DNA from: Azorinus chamasolen
Lineage: Eukaryota > Mollusca > Bivalvia > Cardiida > Solecurtidae
Assembly (NCBI GenBank): GCA_963576725.1
Contig: OY755243.1
Location: 74,484,106 to 74,548,105 of the forward strand
DNA: 64,000 nucleotides
Direction: 5' to 3'
A program made the translations under genes and the position numbers. The notes below the pieces were generated by a model. That model was given only the letters and a program-made list of their open reading frames with translations, was not told the DNA's origin and did not search any database. Of the stretch, positions 29,676 to 42,095 are shown one piece after another; the stretch's first letter is position 1, and each line of letters opens with the position of its first letter.

Positions 29676-30117
29676 CAGGGTGTCCCAAAATAAACTGAAC
29701 CCGGGATTAAGACCTGCAAGTTATCCTATTTCTGTCAATATTGCTAACTTGAATTAAAAGTATACTCATGAAGCTTAGTAGAGACAACATTTTGCCATGT
29801 GTTGTCTAAATTTTGTCTAAACATATTCATTGGTTTTTAAGATATCAGCATTTAAATAAAAGCACATAAAACTCCATTTTAAACATGATATAGACATGGA
29901 CTATGCGGTTAACGAATATCATGTTAAAACAGATTTTAGGTGCATTCATTAAAAAAAACTCATATCTTTAAAATCAATGCATATTTTTATCAGCAATTTG
30001 GCAGACATATGCACAAATGACTTATCTACAACAGTAGATATATTATATTTTAATGTGTCCGGTTATATTGGTTAATATACACATTTGATCCAGGGTTCCG
30101 TTTTTTGGGACACCCTG
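29676..30117. mobile_element. 442-bp mariner-like MITE
   Basis: cagggtgtcccaaaataaac and its inverse (tttttgggacaccctg) at the ends, with TA at both flanks (29674-29675, 30118-30119). The subterminal parts are also inverted (gaacccggg / ccagggttcc). No transposase frame. CAGGGTGTCCCA ends are known from Tc1/mariner-type elements in invertebrates. Confidence 0.9.
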
Positions 30118-30119
30118 TA

Positions 30120-30608
30120 TATAGTATGAGAGATACTGGGTATAATTTGCAAACAAGCTTGGTCTACAATTAGGGTTGAAAGTCAAGGCTATGTATACAT
30201 CGCCCTGGACTGACATATTACAAACTGCAATCCCGTTATATATAATCACACAGTCAAAACTTTGATACATTCGGTAAGTGAAGGAGCCTTAGATGCAGGT
30301 CAAAATTACATTGGTCACACATTTTATTTGACAATATGTCATTTCAATGTGTAAATGTTCACCTAATGTAATTTGGTTTTAGGTTTTGCAGTATAGCAGA
30401 TACGCACAGAAAAAGCTTGACCAATAATTGAACCAAAAGGTTAAGGTCAATGGGAAAACCATTAGAAAATAGTAAGTGACACACTATCATCTCTAGATGT
30501 ACTAAAACACCAAACGTGGTATTAGATGAACATATGACCTTAATAGTTGACGTAGGATTGTTTTTGACATAAATTATACACATCGTCATTGTGAGGTGAG
30601 CATATGAC
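30120..30608. other. no gene or repeat recognised
   Basis: Short minus-strand frames (75 and 88 codons) have no recognisable domain or splice context. I see nothing else. Confidence 0.4.
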
Positions 30609-30612
30609 ATAA

Positions 30613-30831
30613 TACATTTCCTCATATTGACGCCTCTGTAAAAATCCCATTTTGAAACCCTTGTGATAAAAAGAGCATTTGCTCCATAGGAGCAAATGCT
30701 TTATTTATCACAAGAGTTTCAAAACTTTACACACTTCTAAAGTTTTCCTTTTCTCTAATAAAATTTAAATGTCCCTTTTCGGTAGTTTTATTCAAAGAAG
30801 CTTGACCTAAAACAGCCTATGAGGGAATGGG
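30613..30831. mobile_element. TTAA MITE, family C
   Basis: atttcctcatattgacgcct to ctatgagggaatggg TTAA (30832-30835). Centre gctccataggagc. Confidence 0.88.
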
Positions 30832-30835
30832 TTAA

Positions 30836-31854
30836 ACTTAATTTAAATCCATCAAAACCTTTTCGGAAATGCTAAGCGGACGCGAATTATCATGGACAGG
30901 TGGACAGACGGCAAATGACCGGGTGGACAAACAGTATTTTGGCAAAACAATGTTCTCCGGGTATTATGAGAATGTAAACATCATCGCAATTCTATTATAC
31001 TCAGGCCTAACCGGTTCTCCAAAAAAAAAACCATTCCCCATATGATACACTCTCTAGTTTCATCGTTTTAGTGTTAACATTTAGGGATGCGAGATTTGTG
31101 CTTATAATGACAGAGTCAACTAGGCTAACGAATACTCCCACCTGGCTACTTGTCAGAACACATATCATCCATCTGAACTTATGTGCTGCACATTCATACA
31201 AGAACCTGTATATCATACCTACTGATTCAAATATATCACTTCTAACATGTAATATTCAATACAAGATCAATCACAAACATAAATAAAGCAACTTTTACCA
31301 AATAATGTCAAGTCCAAAAAGGGAGATAAGTCTGTTAAAATTCATAGAAGTGTTATGGCTGCTGCCAATGTCATCCAATAAGTTCAAGCAGCTTTGTTTA
31401 TTTTTGTGAAGTGTCAACTCCAAAGTTCTTAACCTAGGTACCTTTTCAGTAAAACATTAAGTTCAAGGACCATAATTCTGACAAAAGTTATTCAACCAGA
31501 CCGATATTCAAACTTGGAACATAAGCTGTAACCTATCTAGATTTAGCTTTGTACTAAATATAGAGTTGATATCTCCAGTCACTTCCATAAAAAAGTCCAT
31601 AAAACCGGAAACCATTGGTAGGGGACTAAAAGGGGGAGATAACTCCTGAAGTAGTGGTCTGATCATAACGGAAATACGCGGTGCACATGTTTATATGGTC
31701 ATATGGCTATACATGAACTTTCAACAAAATTGAAGGAAAACTGTAGAAGAAGGCCGGGCAAAATTGTGTCCACGGACGGACAGACAGTCGGCCGGACAGA
31801 CAGACGGACCTGATTCCAGTATACCCCCAAACTTCGTTTTTGGGGAGTATAATA
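30836..31854. repeat. unique-looking sequence, then tail of a diverged repeat
   Basis: From ~31300 the sequence has the low-complexity style of dispersed elements (aagttcaaggaccataattc). It ends at 31770-31855 with a gacggacagacagtcggccg run and the hairpin gtatacccccaaacttcg / ggggagtataat. That tail matches 16860-16895. No coding frame. Confidence 0.5.
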
Positions 31855-32145
31855 ACTCTTTTCGCATTGCTGTTTTTACTTTCGAAGGATCTCTTAATCT
31901 CAGAGTTTATGTACTTCACAACATCATTTGTTAAGTGCCGTAAAAAGCCGCCCCGTACTTCATTCTCAGAGTATAGTTTCTGGTCATTCGGGATCATAAA
32001 CTGCAATGCTGTGTTTAGTTATGAAAATTAAATACCGCTTCATCCAATGCTAGGGGCGTGAGAAGTTTTGCAATACTGTTCTTGAATATACTCAATAAAC
32101 GAGTCTGCAATTTTCTCTTTTCGCATTGATGTTTTTGCTTTCAGA
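31855..32145 (-). repeat. dispersed repeat K, inverted copy
   Basis: Reverse of the K blocks: aaataccgcttcatccaatg, ctaggggcgtgagaagtttt, aacgagtctgcaattttctc. Contains ttcgcattgctgtttttact twice, at both ends. Confidence 0.6.
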
Positions 32146-32537
32146 ATGATGTCCTACCAATGAACTAAGGAGGACATGATGCTGCCAATAAGATGGCAAC
32201 TCATAGGTTTGTGTAACATTATTCACGTGGCGCAATATGGTAAGCCATCAATATACAATTGGTTCCACACAATTGATGTAAAATAATTGTCGTTTTCCAG
32301 TTATAAACTTACAATTAGGATGCTACACATTCTCCATCTTATATAGGCAATAGACTGGTTTAAACAAATTCTGGGTTACAACATTCTGTTTGGCATTGAC
32401 TGTGTTCTGTGTAGTATGATTTTTCTTACCCGTACTGTTGGGCCGAATACCGAATTGTATCAAATAAAATATCAATCTATCTAAATAAATTATAATGCAT
32501 GTACGGGCCTCAACCGGCTGTGGCAAAAGATGTTTAA

Positions 32538-32748
32538 CCCTTTATACATAAATACGGCTTTCTACGCTTTTGAGACCCAGTAGTCCTAGATCCTATAGGA
32601 GCCGTCTGCTCTGTATGCTTATGAAATAACATATATCTGGTTCTTTAGTTTTAGATTTGGTAACAAATTGTGTTATAAACCATTCGATAATTAGCTGAAT
32701 TAATATCCACGATGTCATCAGTTGTTAAAAACTTATGGAGTAAAGGGT
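32538..32748. mobile_element. TTAA MITE, family B variant
   Basis: TTAA both sides (32534-32537, 32749-32752). ccctttatacataaatacgg to ttatggagtaaaggg. Centre (tagatcctataggagccgtc) partly deleted. It matches 19680-19880 reversed. Confidence 0.85.
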
Positions 32749-32754
32749 TTAAAG

Positions 32755-33900
32755 CTGATTACGGTTTACTCCTCTCTATAGTAAGTTGAATGATAACAGA
32801 ATTGTTTTTTTACAAATAGTAGAATGTGCTGGTCTGCACAGACAAAACCTTTTCAAGAAATAACAATCATACTGAATACTTAAATGATTCCAAAAGAGCA
32901 GTCTATAGAAAGTGTACAGGGTGTACGCTCCTGCAATATCATACTGCAAGAAAATCTAATAAAACATATAAACTACTAAATTTATTAAAAGAAAAATCAA
33001 CAGAACATAGACAAACAAGATAAACGGAATCACACAAAACCTTACTGATTACTGAAAACGAAAATGAACATTTGAAGAAAAAGACCAATTTTGTTTTTAA
33101 AAGAACGAGATAATGCAAAGTTGACAAAACATAAACTAGAGAAATCATGAACATACGGTAAGAGTACACAAAGTCCTCCCACTAGAACCAAAATCTTCAT
33201 CCCGGATTATTCGACTCGATAAACGTGTCTTAATCCTCGAGCATTTAAGAATAGAATAGAAGAATGTAGAATAGCTATGAACTCTTAACACTGCGCAGTA
33301 GATCTACCCGGAAGAAGAATCTGATTGGCTTATTTAGTGGTGTCGTATTTGGAAAAAATAACTTTTATCTTTTGAATGTGAGAAACGAGTGCGCCAACAT
33401 CTGTAATCAGTGTAGGTCCAGGGGAGCTCTCTGATCCTCTAGCAAAAATATGTCTTATACAGAATATAGGTGGACCATTTTCCGAAAGACTTATATGTTA
33501 TTCCACTTAGAGTATTCAGCAGGAATTAAAGGGTTGTTTTTACCACATGGAAACAATTTGCACTCACCGAAAACTTAACTGACTTCGTTCTTTAAAGCAA
33601 CATAAAACAATATAAATTGTACTGTATTTCTATAAACGCGCGATCAGAATGCCGGACCTGAGATCCTGATGACACGATGTCCGTTGTTTTGTCTAGATTG
33701 CATTGGATACTGGAGTTTTGAAGATATAACATTTCGAATCTTTGCAAAGCGGTTAAAGCTGTATTTAATTCATTTTATGTTCTATGTCATAAATTCCCAA
33801 ATGCAGTAAAAGATCACTGATCCCAATTGTAAGTATGTGTGTTTTGGCAGTCGGTTGTTAAATGCAGCGTGAACGTCGTCATGCGGCATTAAGCGCTTAC
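32755..33900. other. no gene recognised; half of a family G palindrome at ~33850
   Basis: Short frames only. At ~33850-33900 ggttgttaaatgcagcgtga and cggcattaagcgcttacc are a reduced MITE core. Otherwise nothing. Confidence 0.4.
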
Positions 33901-33903
33901 CGA

Positions 33904-34143
33904 ACCCTTTACTACTTACATAGTCATTTTAAACATAATGCTACCGTGGATTTAAATTCGATATTTAATATCACATGGTAATGGGAATTGTGGCCATGGT
34001 GGAAAGTGTAGAATCATAACTATATTATATAACTGTATTATTTTATAAGCAAAAGGAGCATAACCTGATCAAACGGGTCTTACAGGATACGTCTGATCTG
34101 GGTCTATTTTGTTCGGAAAGGCGTATTCATGGAGCAAAGGGTT
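33904..34143. mobile_element. TTAA MITE, family B variant, decayed
   Basis: accctttactacttacatag to ttcatggagcaaagggt, with taacctgatcaaacgggtct / gtctgatctgggtctatttt arms. TTAA flanks eroded. Confidence 0.72.
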
Positions 34144-34314
34144 CAAAGCCGAAAATAAAACGTAACTGGATATTGGCATAATTATATTTCATCACGGTGT
34201 ATAAACCTGTTACGGTTATTTGAGCTCTGTTCCGGGTACTTTGGGCGTCGAAGCGAGACATGTAGAAATGGCGGGCGTGTGCGAATGATAAGAGTCGAGT
34301 AAATTACACTTAGT

Positions 34315-37300
34315 TTAAGTTTAAACGTATTTTATTTCCATTCTATACATACATTGGAAATGGGGTTGGGTCACAAGTTCTGACAACATTAGTTTCGACC
34401 CTCCCCCTACAAAATTATATTCAATCAAAAATACAATGGTGATTTTTCCGATGACATACAGCTAGTAAGTATATAACAAAGAAACAAAAACGATGTGAAA
34501 AAATAGATCGAGAAAGAGTGAATAGAAGAACGACAGACAGATAGATAAAGAGGGAAAGAGGAGTGGAAGAGAAAGAAATTGCATGTGAGAGAGAAAGACA
34601 GAGAGTTTACAAACTATCCCCGAATCAACCAGATGATCAGATGACTAAGGCATTTGATTTTGAATATACAGATAGAGAAAGACGCATTGCATATAAAGAC
34701 ACAACTTAAAACCTCCGTGTTTTTTTAATGAAACAGTGCACGGCAGAGAAGAGTGTTTTATTGTCATCAACACTCAATTCTAAGTTACCAAACAACAATA
34801 TATCAGTGTTCAGAGGGTGATATTTTCGCGTGGCATTGAAAAGGGTTACCCTCTGTTCTTGGAAGTTTCTACATCTAAAAAAATAGTGATGTGCATCTTC
34901 AATTTCATTTGAACAATTACACAGTGGATTTTGGTTAAGGTGATTATTAAATAAATCACTATTCAAATTGCTACAGCGGTTTCTTATTCTAGCGTGCATA
35001 ACAGATAAATATCTATCACCAAAACAATAAAAAGCTGGAACGAAACAATTATTTGGATTATAAGAACTATTGCGTAAACCCTTCTTGAAAGAACTCAACG
35101 AACTTGAATTTCTGATGTCAATGTCAACCGTGTTCCATAATCCTATCGACGATGGAATACACGAATGTTTTGAAATAGCTGTCCTAGTAAAAGGAACTTC
35201 TGTGTTTTCTCGATTTCGCAAATCATACTGGGTTATCTCCCCTACATTTGGCGGTAACAAGTCACTAATATATGATGGAACCATATTATGATGTGTTTTG
35301 TACATGAAAGATAATTTTTGTATTTTGCGTCTACTTGTAAGGGAATCCCATCCACATTCAAGATAAAGATTTTCGAGGGATACAGACCTGGTGAGTCCAG
35401 TTACAATACGGGCGGCTTCATTTTGCAATTTTTCCAAAGAATCTGAACAATGTAAAGAACATCCGTCCCAAACTATTGAAGCATACTCTAATATTGGCCG
35501 AACATACGATATGTATATTTGATTTAAAGAATGTCTATTCAAAGTAAATTTAAGTTTTTTCATTATCCCAATTGTTTTCGATGCTGATTGTAATATATTG
35601 TCAATATGGTTGTTCCAATGACCATTTGAACTCAAAGTAACTCCTAAGTGCTTATGTGATTCAACAAATTTAATGTTAGAATCCTCAAAAATAAGAGTTG
35701 GATGCACAACATCATTTTTACAAAGAGAAAACATCATTGCTTCAGTTTTGTCGGGATTAAAACTGACAAGCCATGTCTTTGCCCAAGCTGAAATTAAGCT
35801 TAGATCGTGGTTTAGCATACCCTCAATATCATCTAAATTAGAGGCAGAAATGTACAAAGAACTATCATCTGCAAATAATCTGGTTAAACTCAGTAGAGAA
35901 TTTGAAATATCATTAACGTATATTAAAAATAAAAGAGGCCCTAACACAGATCCCTGAGGAACACCAGCTGATATAGTCTTTGTATCCGACTGCGAAGATC
36001 GAAGGACAACTTTTTGAGACCTGTTGTTCAGATAATTAGTAATCCATGCCAGAAGTTGTCCATTTATGCCATGTTCTTGTAATTTAAAGATGAGTCCTCT
36101 ATGCCACACTCGATCAAAAGCCTTAGAGATATAAAAAAACACCATACACGAATGTTGTTTTTTATCAAAGGACTGGCATATATGTTGTACTATATCAATC
36201 AGTTGATAGACAGTTGAATGGTTAGGAAGGAAACCAGACTGATATTTATAGATAAGGTTATTTTCTAAGAAAAAGTTATACATATATTTAAAGACAATTC
36301 TTTCGAACACCTTACCACAGCAGCTAATTAGTGAAACAGGTCTGTAGTTTGATGGTAACGACTTATCACCCTTTTTGAACAGTGGAATTACATTTGCGAT
36401 TTTCCATGAATACGGAAAAACACCTTCAGTTAGAGATCTATTGAAAAGTACTGCAAGTGGTTTCGATATTGACTTTACTGATCCTTTAAGCATTTTGTGT
36501 GAAATCCTGTCTGGCCCTGACGCTTTATCTACAACAAGTGAATTAATAATTTCCTCTATATCAGTTTCAGAAATAATGATACTTGTCAAACTATTCCCAG
36601 TTTTAGGAGACAGCGGAGGAAGACAAGTATTTGTATCATCTATATTAGATATTGAAACAAAATAATTATTTAAGCAATCAACTTTTTGTTTTTCTGATAT
36701 AGACCATCGAAGTTCTCCGCTGGGCTCAGTTTCATACAATGACGGTATAGTTGATGTGCAACTATTGTTTTTGATAAAGTGCCGAATAATATTCCAGAAG
36801 CCTTTTTTTATTATTTGTTCTTAATTCTTCTAGATTATGTTCCAATGAGTTAAAAAACGATTGTTTTGCATGTTTTTTCATGTTATTTACTTTGTTACGA
36901 ATATGCTTATACCTAGTAATATCGTGTTGCTTCCTTGACCTTAGTGCTATTTTCTTAAGTCGGTCTCTTATTCTACATGTTTTGCGTAATTCAGAATCGA
37001 ACCAAGGTTTATCGTCTTCACGAACTGTAATTGTTTTTGACGGAATACATACATTAACAAATTGTTGAAATGTTTCAGTAAACAAATTACACGCATCGTT
37101 AACTGAGCCTTCCTTAATACACTGCCAATCAAAGGACGATATGTTTGCATTTAAAAGATCATAATCAGCCCTTTTGTATAGGTATATTTTTCTTTAAAAA
37201 CTACCCTTTATCTCATATGGAAACGGCAAATGAATATATGTAGCACAATGATCACTTATATCAGTAGGTACTGATAATGTCCCAGAGTCATCATATAGCA

Positions 37301-38310
37301 TGTCAGAAGGGATAATGATAGGATCTAATAGTGCACTAAGTCTTGTTGGCGATTTGATAGTATTGATCATGGAGTTTGTTAACATAATGTTCTTTAGATT
37401 TCGTCTATTATAATTTAGCAAATCTTCATTAAAATCTCCAACTAGAATGACGTTCATGGATAATTCATATGCCTTCTCAATATTACGATTAAGATTAATA
37501 AAGAAGTCAACATCAGATGTCTTAGGACTATAAAATGTTCCAATCAAATACGAGTTTTTGTTAACTTTGACCCTTATCCAGTACAAAATTGTTCAAGATC
37601 ATGTACTCTTTCGTAAATCAGATTAGACGAAAGGTAAACAAGTATTCCCCCACCATGATTCGTTCTATCTTTTCTATAAGGACAACTAAACATTTCAGAC
37701 AAACATAAGAATTCATCAGAGACATTTACATCTAAATGAGTTTCAGTGAAACATAATATATCAAAATCAGCAAAGTTATCTCGGATGAATTCTAATTTAT
37801 GTCGTATGCTTCTAATGTTACAATGTAAAATAGATAAATGATTTGTATCCAATTCAGTTGGTCCTGGATTAGACTCAATATCCCCTGCTTGCATTAGCAA
37901 AATAGTCAACAAAACAGCATAAAACATAGTAACAAATCGGTCTTTCACAATAGAGAAATAAAATGTAAATAGATTAAACAAAAATGAGAAGTTAATCAAC
38001 TTTACCCTTACATGCGTCCTTCTATAAAAGCAATATCTCCTGCTGTGGAACAGACCAATGGAGCATCTCCAACTTAGTAATTCATTACCCATTAGGTAGT
38101 AAAAATAATATAAATATCAATATTTCCATTGGGTCTGGTCCACTGCAAGATGAAGTCACCTGATCACATGTTGTATGAGAATAATAAACAACTGAGAGAA
38201 TGAAAATTCGTGGAGAAATGAGAAAGAGAAATGAATGAAAAGAAAGTAGAATATAAGCAAATGATGAAAAAATAAGACTCATATAAAGACTAACTGGTGT
38301 CATGTTCAAG
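34315..38310 (-). mobile_element. LINE (APE-type non-LTR retrotransposon), decayed
   Basis: On the minus strand an endonuclease, a linker and a reverse transcriptase follow in the normal LINE order. The 3' side holds ~390 bp without a frame, then AATAAA (34331-34336 on the complement), and sequence changes shortly after. The 5' edge is unclear. A 74-codon minus-strand frame precedes ORF2, but I cannot call it ORF1. The element sits apart from the ORF1 at 42.1-43.3 kb, with ~4 kb of old MITEs between, so one 9-kb element is unlikely. RT sequence style (S-A-G-V-P-Q-G-S-V-L-G-P, F-A-D-D, C-terminal C-N-C...H-H-Y-F-F-R-C) is jockey/CR1-like. The exact clade is not decided. Confidence 0.88.
34706..38092 (-). 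pseudogene. LINE ORF2: 2A-like motif, AP endonuclease, reverse transcriptase; broken
   Basis: The ORF2 reads in pieces: 38092-37574, 37586-37087 region, 37085-36762 and 36739-34706. The N-terminus has a hydrophobic stretch followed by G-D-I-E-S-N-P-G-P at residues ~70-78, a 2A-like ribosome-skipping motif. The AP-endonuclease follows, with H-C-N-I-R-S, T-E-T-H-L-D, G-D-F-N-E-D-L and I-S-D-H. The RT has A-S-G-P-D-R-I-S, N-Y-R-P-V-S-L, motif A, P-Q-G-S-V-L-G-P and F-A-D-D. A cysteine-histidine finger ends the protein. Lesions: a frame change near 37580, an in-frame TAA at 37194-37196, a frame change near 36750, and a tyrosine in place of the first catalytic aspartate of RT motif A (F-F-Y-I-S-K-A-F-D). 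This copy cannot be active. Confidence 0.93.
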
Positions 38311-39358
38311 GAGTGTGACTGTGGTGAGAGAAAAAAAGGTTATCTTACAATTATAATGTTACAGGATGTAACAACGATTAATTATGCGGAATCAAACTAT
38401 GAAACTATGATACATAATCATTCTGAGCGAAACTCTGACAAACAAAACCCTTAATACATTTAGCCTACAAATCCATAAAAAATATCAGTAGTAGTTGTCT
38501 CCCAAAAATATCTGTGTCAAATGGCCATCAAACTTAAAATCATAACACCCAAGTTTCCGAGAGTAGGTTGTCCCCCTTTCATAGTTTGCAAATGTCTAAC
38601 ATATACATGTACAGTGGTCCAGATAGACCTAGCCATAATCATCGTCTCAATATGGCCATGCCTATTCTATAGCCGTCTGATTACACAAATCAAGATTAAG
38701 CCGATGTCGTACCTAACAGGAGTTTCAGCAGACATATTCCCTTCACTTTATGATAACGGCTGTTCATCCTATACCTGTTGCATATTCACAAAAGAAATAG
38801 TGTCATCTTCAATATTACAGTAAAAACTCATTTTTTTTAAAAAAAAAAAATAAAAAAAAAGAATTTGAACACTCGATTACGTAACGTAGATCCAAACTGA
38901 CTGTATAGGTAATAAAAGTCACACATATTCATCTTGCAACGGCTTTCCACTCAGGCTTTACAAAGCAGAAAACAGTTAAGGAATAGGCAGCAGTCAATCA
39001 AAAATTAAATTTCATTGCCACGTCGAATCTTCTTTTCCTATTATTTCAAAACTCATAACTTTAAAATATTAAAAGGTAGCAGACGTCAATTTAGGAGAAT
39101 CACCGTTCACCTAATCGGGGATAGGGAAAAAACACGCGCAATTTCCAATCAGTGATATTTACTATATTACATAATATTGCCTCAACAACTGATAATGGAC
39201 GCAATCTGGATATACAAAAAAATACCAGTTTCAACTTACACACATTCACCCGCGTGTAATTACATCACAAGTTCATTTAACGAATGTGGACTAAGTATAA
39301 GTGAAAATGCACATACAGTGTAGATCTACATCAGGAGCAATCCTGATCAAAACACATG

Positions 39359-39575
39359 TCTAATGTACAGCAAACCCCCGATCATTCGAACACGAAAATA
39401 CGTATTATCTCGATCCCCAAGACAGGCGGCAGCCCAACGCACGATGAAAGCAATGCAGAAAGCTCATCAAGGAGCCCTCTACATCACCCCCACCACGCAT
39501 CTAGCAGCCACCTGCCCAAAAGGTTCGCAAATTCTTCCATACAGAAAAATCTAATGATCGAGGCTTTACCATACA
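39359..39575. mobile_element. highly diverged family A/G MITE
   Basis: tacagcaaacccccgatcat and the inverse of its right end (aatgatcgaggctttaccat) still pair. The core cagcccaacgcacgatgaaa versus the usual cagcttaatgcaggatgaaa differs mainly by T-to-C changes. Confidence 0.65.
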
Positions 39576-41409
39576 CAACTCCTGTGTGCGAAATATCAGT
39601 GAGAGTGTCCATACAGTGTAGATCCACATCAGAAGACAACCTGATCAGGATCGGCACTATTTACTCCGCAAGTTGCATAACAGTGGCCGCATGGAAGTAA
39701 AACATTGCTGATAAGTCACAACAAATATCACAAAATCTCGATCACCTAGAAATGGAAATCTGATAGTAGAAATTGCGTGTGATGTAGGTATAAATTCTCC
39801 ACATCCCTCTTGGGTAACAAAAACGATGTGCGTACTCAACCTGTAAGAACGTATCCCTTCGTTACCGGCTGATTTTCAAAAAACACAAAATCCCCTTTAT
39901 ACATGCATATATAAAAACTAAGTTATTCAATATTACATACCAATTTCCACTTATTTGCCAACTACATGGTGTTTCATAGTATCTGCTACCATTATAGACT
40001 AACATGAAAATTTACACACAACACAGTCATGTTACATGACTTTCATTTTTACATTATTTTTTTTTTTTAAAAATGTAAGACTGCGAACTGGTAACCGTTA
40101 TTATGAAAAACCCTGTATTATCCAGAGAATGAGCCCGTATCCTGATGAGTGATAATTTAACGGCCTACTGAAACATACTAGATCCCGACCAAGCGCCTAA
40201 TCAGAACAACAGAACAGAACAATCATGTTATTCAGTCACAGACTACAACACGTACATTTTATAATAACAAATGATTTCTAAGGCAGTGGGACATTAGACT
40301 CGTTAGTAAGAGATTCCGATATTAAAAAGTTAGATGTTATTCAGCAATTTTCCAGCAATGGAGGGGAAGGTGGTAATTTGCTGTAATGCTAAACTAGATT
40401 ATCTTACCACAATATCATAATAAATAACAATAATAGTCTAAATAAGTACACCAATGCTGCTTATCTACTATGCAAGTCAGTTCCTTTTTTAAAAGGAAAG
40501 AACAGAAAACTGGGCCGCCCGTGGCCATGTCCGTCTGTTCCCTTTTCCGAGAGAGAGAGAGAATACCAAATATTTAGCCATGACCCACTATCGTGGGAAT
40601 TTAAGCTGTCCGCAAGGGGCAGCACGTGCCAGTAGTAAACAATGAAGTTGACAGACTGAAAGTACAGTATAGCCCACCACAACCGGTCACTCACATAACG
40701 ACTTGTAGCTATCTCAAAAACTTAACCAGTCCAAATCGGGAAGAGAGTCAAGCGAGACATACCATTTGGAATGTTCCACTTTACTAGGATCCCGCTCCAG
40801 GGGACGAAATGTGCCAGGTATACTCGGTTAGTAATTTCCGTTCCGGAATGGGTAGGCTCCTCTGCACTTCATTCAGTAAATACCAAACATAACACGTGAC
40901 CTCAGTTAAAGAAAAAAATGTGCAACACATGACAACAGTATACTTGTAAGGTTTTAACGGCAGTAGGTAAGTACGAACTCTAAAAAAACAAAAACAAACA
41001 CAGAATCAAACTTGTTTTCAGTAGTAAATACCAGTACAATTTATATTGTTTAAAACTCTGTCGATGTAATTCTATTGGGAGCTATCCAGTGTTACGTGAA
41101 AAAGTCACATAGCAGGGTTGCGAGCAGCAGGCCCTGTCTGCCATGCAGTCCTTTCTGCTTGCCAGTCACGGTGTGTAGATCGCAACACTGTATGTCAAAA
41201 ACAATAATAGCAATAACAGAAATAGGAATAACAGCAATCTGATTCTGATCTCAGCTGACAACATGTGACTAATCTCTTCTCAAGAAATTGTAACTAAAGC
41301 ACAATTCACCTGTTCAATATTTAAGTAAGGAACACATACATCATAATTCTATATCTCTCTTATAAAGTTACATCTTCAAGGGACTTTCAGCCCTTCCATA
41401 CCTACAGAA

Positions 41410-41530
41410 ACAGGTCTATAATAATAGGCAAATAGAACAGCCACGGATCAGGCGGATCCTATAAGAGCCGTATGATCTGGGTCTATCGTGTTTGCAAAGT
41501 CCCAAAAACGTCCACATGAATGGACGGTGT
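41410..41530. mobile_element. family B remnant
   Basis: atcaggcggatcctataaga and gccgtatgatctgggtctat, gtttgcaaagtcc. Confidence 0.6.
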
Positions 41531-41719
41531 AAATTCGGTGTGCCAGCGTTTAAAACAATGCATTAAGCGGACAACAATAAACACAAAGTGCAACGATTTG
41601 ATTTTTCCCGTGTATACGATTTTCATGCAGTTCTATTTTTATCGTAACTATAAATAGAATATACTCGGGAAATCCAAAATCGTTCACAGATTACAGGTGT
41701 ATTTACCGTACACAAAATA

Positions 41720-41890
41720 GGTGTCTCTTCGCCACAATTACCCTCTGCTTCAATTCATAGAATAAAATTCACCTCATTTCTCTGTAATCTTTGGTCAAAG
41801 CATCTGCCAGTTTGGATCCTGATGAGTTTCTGATCATTCAGCTCTCCATCTGGATCCATTCTGAGTGCCTAGGTAATGCTCGGCTTAAAG
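41720..41890. mobile_element. family E remnant, diverged
   Basis: accctctgcttcaattcata, cagtttggatcctgatgagt, catctggatccattctgagt match the copy at 19391-19598 in order, without a clean hairpin centre. Confidence 0.6.
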
Positions 41891-42095
41891 ACTACTTCCG
41901 ACACTAGACAAGGACTACAATGAAAATCATGAAGTGCTACAGTTTAGATCCAGCCCAGGCTTCGAAAGATCCAAACTCTGAGCTGGAACTTAATTGCTGC
42001 AAGATACAAATCTAACAATATCTGATCTATAAACAGAACATACATTGGCAACCCATTCAGCATCAAAAATATAAACACGAGCAATTCACAAGCAA

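Larger units (their letters stand above)
38311..42060. other. gap between LINE pieces: old MITEs, no gene
   Basis: No coding sequence is supported. It contains an A/T homopolymer region (38830-38870), decayed hairpins at 39300-39360 and 39600-39670 (acagtgtagatctacatcag type), the MITE at 39359-39575, a family B scrap at 41410-41530 and a family E-like piece at 41720-41890. The plus strand is notably C- and A-rich and the MITEs here are much more diverged than elsewhere. Confidence 0.5.

Noticed and set aside
30043..30625. Minus-strand frames of 75 and 88 codons
   Set aside because: The first overlaps the end of the mariner-like MITE; neither has recognisable domains.
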